Positions 61,270-64,000 of a stretch of 64,000 nucleotides of DNA are shown here, piece after piece. Source of the DNA: Pseudomonas simiae (lineage in GTDB: Bacteria; Pseudomonadota; Gammaproteobacteria; Pseudomonadales; Pseudomonadaceae); contig NZ_FOKB01000012.1 of NCBI RefSeq assembly GCF_900111895.1, positions 60,825-124,824 of the forward strand, in the 5' to 3' direction. How positions within the stretch are numbered: position 1 is the first letter of the stretch; each line of letters begins with the position of its first letter. The translations under genes and the position numbers were made by a program. A model generated the notes under the pieces. That model had not been told where the DNA came from and did no database searches. It worked only from the letters and a program-made list of their open reading frames with translations.

Positions 61270-62292
61270 GTGCCCTGGACCCGTCTGACGCTTGCCCTGT
61301 TGTTCACCGCCGGCAGCCTTGTTGCGCAGGCCCGCGACTATGCCTACAGCGATGCGCACCTGCATTACGTTGATTTCTTTCAGGAAACGGCGGGCATGGA
61401 CAAGCTGCTCAAGGCGATGGCCGACAACCGCATTGAGCATGTGATGATTTCCGGCATTCCGGTCGCGAAGAAGTGGCACGAAGACGAACCCAAGCGTCCA
61501 CGCTATTACGCCGGTGATGACGCCGATGCTTATTGGTACAGCGCCACCGACGTGATCGTTGCGGCAGCGGTCAACAAGCTGACCCCTGAACAGCGTCAGC
61601 ACTTTCATCCGTTCCTGTCGGGCTTCAATCCTAACGACAAGAACTCGGATGCCCATATCCAGCGCATGCTCGACCTCAACCCAGGGCTGTGGCAGGGCAT
61701 CGGCGAAGTCTTCACGCGCCATGACGACCTCACGGCCATCACGGCGGGCGACACGCCGCGCGCGAACAACGAAGCCATGACCCGCATCTATCACCTCGCA
61801 GCGGAAAACGACCTGCCGGTGATGCTGCACTCCAACATCACCTCCAAACGCGAGCGTAACCCGCTGTACCTCGCCGAAGTGGAGGAGCCGCTGCGCAACC
61901 ATCCCCACACGCGCTTTATCTGGGCCCATGCCGGCACCAGCAAGGAAATCCACCGCCACCAGGTGCAGATGGACTTTTTGCTGCCCACCTTGAGCCGCCT
62001 GCTGGAGGCTTATCCCAACCTGTATGTTGACCTGTCCTGGAGCATGCTCACGCCGTATCTGCTCGATGACGCAGGCCAGCCTCGCCCGGAGTGGGTAAAG
62101 CTGGTGGAACGCTTCCCGGAGCGCTTTATGCTGGGCTCGGATGTCGTAGGGCGGTTCAACAAGCTGGGTAAGGAGATGCGCCGCTTTGACCCTTTTCTCG
62201 ATGCCTTGCCTGAGGATGTGGCGCAAAAAGTTGCGCGGGATAACTTTCTTGCCGTCCTGCCTAAAGCGAACCAAGAGGGTGCAGCCCGTTGA
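61270..62292 (+). CDS. Periplasmic amidohydrolase (TIM-barrel metal hydrolase)
   Basis: 340 residues. A signal peptide ends AQA near residue 19, then an Amidohydro_2-type barrel with the metal motif SDAHLHYVDFF, MLHSNI, WAHAGTSKEIH and the late aspartate in GSDVVGRF. The substrate is unknown. GTG at 61270 follows CGAGG and begins a proper signal peptide; a GTG at 61222 would put a non-hydrophobic stretch first. The secreted location is notable for this fold. Confidence 0.82.
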   Translation: MPWTRLTLALLFTAGSLVAQARDYAYSDAHLHYVDFFQETAGMDKLLKAMADNRIEHVMISGIPVAKKWHEDEPKRPRYYAGDDADAYWYSATDVIVAAAVNKLTPEQRQHFHPFLSGFNPNDKNSDAHIQRMLDLNPGLWQGIGEVFTRHDDLTAITAGDTPRANNEAMTRIYHLAAENDLPVMLHSNITSKRERNPLYLAEVEEPLRNHPHTRFIWAHAGTSKEIHRHQVQMDFLLPTLSRLLEAYPNLYVDLSWSMLTPYLLDDAGQPRPEWVKLVERFPERFMLGSDVVGRFNKLGKEMRRFDPFLDALPEDVAQKVARDNFLAVLPKANQEGAAR

Positions 62293-62387
62293 TATCGCGT
62301 TTTGGTCTTACGCAACGGCCGTAACGGGCCGATAACTTTCAAGAGCCAGCTGCAAATGGATGCAGCGCGTTTGGAAGGAGCCAAGGC

Positions 62388-64000
62388 ATGAGTATCAGAA
62401 GTCTGAATATCGCCCCGCGCGCGGGATTGGGGTTTGGCGTGTTGGCGTTGATGGTGTTTGCCCTGGGCGGCTTTGCCCTGTTGCAGATGGCCAATATGCG
62501 GCAGCAGTCGGATCAGGTGGAAAACAACTGGCTGCCCAGCGTGATGGCGGTGGGGGATATGAGTCAGGACCTGCTGCGCATCCGTGCGCTGACGTTGCGC
62601 CTGCTGGTCAACCGCGACCCCCAGGCGCTGGCGCAGAATGAACAGAAACTCACTGAAATCAAAGCCAACCTGCATCGCGCTCGAACGTTGTATCAGGGCT
62701 TGATCGTATTGCCCGCCGAACAAGTGTTATTTGATCGCTTCAAGGCCGAAGAGGCGCGCTACCTCGAACGTCAGGAGCAGGTGGTGACCTTGTCCAAGGC
62801 CAATCAACTGGAGGATGCGATCCGGGTGGTCAACGGCGAAATGAACCAACTGGCTGACGAAATGGCGGCGACGCTGCGCGAACTGGTGACCTTGAACAAG
62901 ACCAGTGCCAACCAGGCCGCAAGCCTGGCACAAAGCGTATTCAGCCAGTCGCGCATTTGGGTGATCGGCATGATTGTGCTCACGGCGCTGGTCACCATTG
63001 GCCTGGCGGTATTGCTGACGCGCAGTATCGTGCTGCCGCTGGCACAGTCGTTGAAAGTGGCCCAGGGCGTCGCGAGCGGCGATTTAACCGGTGAGATCAG
63101 TGTCCGTGGCCGCGACGAACCGGCGCGCTTGCAGCAGGCGCTCAAGAGCATGCAGGAAAATCTGCGTGACACCATCCGGCGCATATCCGAATCGTCGAAC
63201 CAACTGGCGTCGGCTTCCGAAGAGCTGAGTTGCGTCACGGAGGACGCGACGCGTGGCTTGCATCAACAGAGCCAGGAAATCGAGCAGGCCGCCACGGCCG
63301 TCAACCAGATGACCGCCGCGGTCGAAGAGGTGGCAAGCAATGCAGTGGCCACGTCGCAGGCGTCGCGCGAATCCGACCGCATCGCCCAGCGTGGGCGTGA
63401 GCAGGTGCAGCAGACGGTGGTGTCGATTGAAGCGCTGGCCACCGATGTGACCGACAACGTGACGCAGGTCGAGGACTTGGCGCAGAAGGTCTATGGCATC
63501 AGCAAGGTGCTGGACGTCATCCGCTCGATTGCCGAACAGACCAACCTGCTGGCGCTGAATGCGGCGATCGAAGCGGCACGTGCCGGGGATGCCGGACGTG
63601 GTTTTGCGGTAGTTGCGGACGAGGTGCGCGCCTTGGCCCACCGCACCCAGCAGTCGACCCAGGAAATCGAACAGATGATCAGCGGGATCCAGCAGGGTAC
63701 CGATCAGGCGGTCAGCTCGATGCAGCAGAGCAATACACGGGCGCGCTCCACGCTGGATATCGCCAAGTCGGCAGGCACGGCGTTGGAGGAAATTGCCTCG
63801 GCATTTACCCTGATCAATGAGCGTAACCTGGTGATTGCCAGCGCGTCTGAGCAACAGGCGGCAGTGGCGCGTGAGGTGGATCGCAATCTGATGAACATTC
63901 GCGATTTGGCGCACCAGACGTCAACGGGGGCGAATCAGACCAGTGCCGCGAGTCACGATTTGTCGCGGCTGGCGGTGGACCTGAACACGCTGGTGGCGCG
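62388..64000 (+). CDS. Methyl-accepting chemotaxis protein (3' end cut off)
   Basis: 537 codons are in the window with no stop. Layout: transmembrane helix 1 (about 11-33), a periplasmic four-helix-bundle ligand domain (about 34-188, WLPSVMAVGDMSQDLLRIR), transmembrane helix 2 (about 190-211), HAMP, then the signalling domain with the hairpin tip IRSIAEQTNLLALNAAIEAA and GFAVVADEVRALAHRT. Only a few C-terminal residues are likely missing. ATG follows AAGGAG. Ligand unknown. Confidence 0.95.
   Translation, partial: MSIRSLNIAPRAGLGFGVLALMVFALGGFALLQMANMRQQSDQVENNWLPSVMAVGDMSQDLLRIRALTLRLLVNRDPQALAQNEQKLTEIKANLHRARTLYQGLIVLPAEQVLFDRFKAEEARYLERQEQVVTLSKANQLEDAIRVVNGEMNQLADEMAATLRELVTLNKTSANQAASLAQSVFSQSRIWVIGMIVLTALVTIGLAVLLTRSIVLPLAQSLKVAQGVASGDLTGEISVRGRDEPARLQQALKSMQENLRDTIRRISESSNQLASASEELSCVTEDATRGLHQQSQEIEQAATAVNQMTAAVEEVASNAVATSQASRESDRIAQRGREQVQQTVVSIEALATDVTDNVTQVEDLAQKVYGISKVLDVIRSIAEQTNLLALNAAIEAARAGDAGRGFAVVADEVRALAHRTQQSTQEIEQMISGIQQGTDQAVSSMQQSNTRARSTLDIAKSAGTALEEIASAFTLINERNLVIASASEQQAAVAREVDRNLMNIRDLAHQTSTGANQTSAASHDLSRLAVDLNTLVA

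Overview
The window is chromosomal DNA from a GC-rich gamma-proteobacterium of the genus Pseudomonas, most likely the P. fluorescens group. The evidence is the gene order (ccmABCDEFGHI beside a FliK/FlhB-like pair; gcl-hyi-glxR-ttuD-pyk; gltA divergent from sdhCDAB-sucAB-lpdG-sucCD), the protein sequences, and many GTGGGAGCGGGCTTGCTCGCGA-type REP hairpins. No prophage, plasmid, CRISPR array, rRNA or tRNA gene was seen. About 65 genes are called. The first is a 3' end entering from the left and the last is a chemoreceptor cut by the right edge.

Layout. 0-4 kb: RluA-type pseudouridine synthase, a small lipoprotein, and the molybdenum cofactor genes mobA (divergent) and moaB-moeA. 3.9-5.8 kb: a free-standing FlhB C-terminal homologue and a FliK-like protein. 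6.0-13.4 kb: the complete, tightly coupled system I cytochrome c maturation operon and a trailing lipoprotein. 13.6-17 kb: an accessory-looking stretch with an orphan phnN, a decayed gene remnant, a hicAB toxin-antitoxin pair and a serralysin-like metalloprotease with an unusual C-terminal extension. 17-22 kb: MFS transporter, periplasmic protein, sulfate-binding protein, potassium channel, urea transporter. 22-29.3 kb: the glyoxylate operon gcl-hyi-glxR-ttuD-pyk with a divergent glcG-like gene; two identical TTGTATACAA palindromes lie between the divergent genes. 29.4-29.9 kb: a REP-associated tyrosine transposase (RAYT) flanked by REP sequences.

30-39.5 kb: RutR-like TetR regulator, YedI-type membrane protein, an MlaA-like protein coupled to a secreted alpha/beta hydrolase, a GH17 glucanase fused to a membrane domain, an orphan betaine-type binding protein, and yjcH-actP for acetate uptake. 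39.7-52.8 kb: the TCA-cycle supercluster, with recognisable sigma-70 promoters for gltA and sdhC and an intercistronic terminator before sucA. 53-64 kb: BrnQ, a DUF599 membrane protein, a small lipoprotein, two coupled hotdog thioesterases, htpG, dienelactone hydrolase, pirin, OsmC, a periplasmic amidohydrolase and a chemoreceptor.

How the parts work together: the ccm operon matures c-type cytochromes for the respiratory chain, which is fed by succinate dehydrogenase and the TCA genes. ActP, the glyoxylate operon, BrnQ and the binding proteins bring in carbon sources. Most of the window is conserved Pseudomonas core. The parts most worth a second look are the serralysin variant and its neighbourhood, the RAYT/REPIN system, the FlhB/FliK-like pair, the MlaA-like/hydrolase pair and the paired palindromes upstream of gcl.
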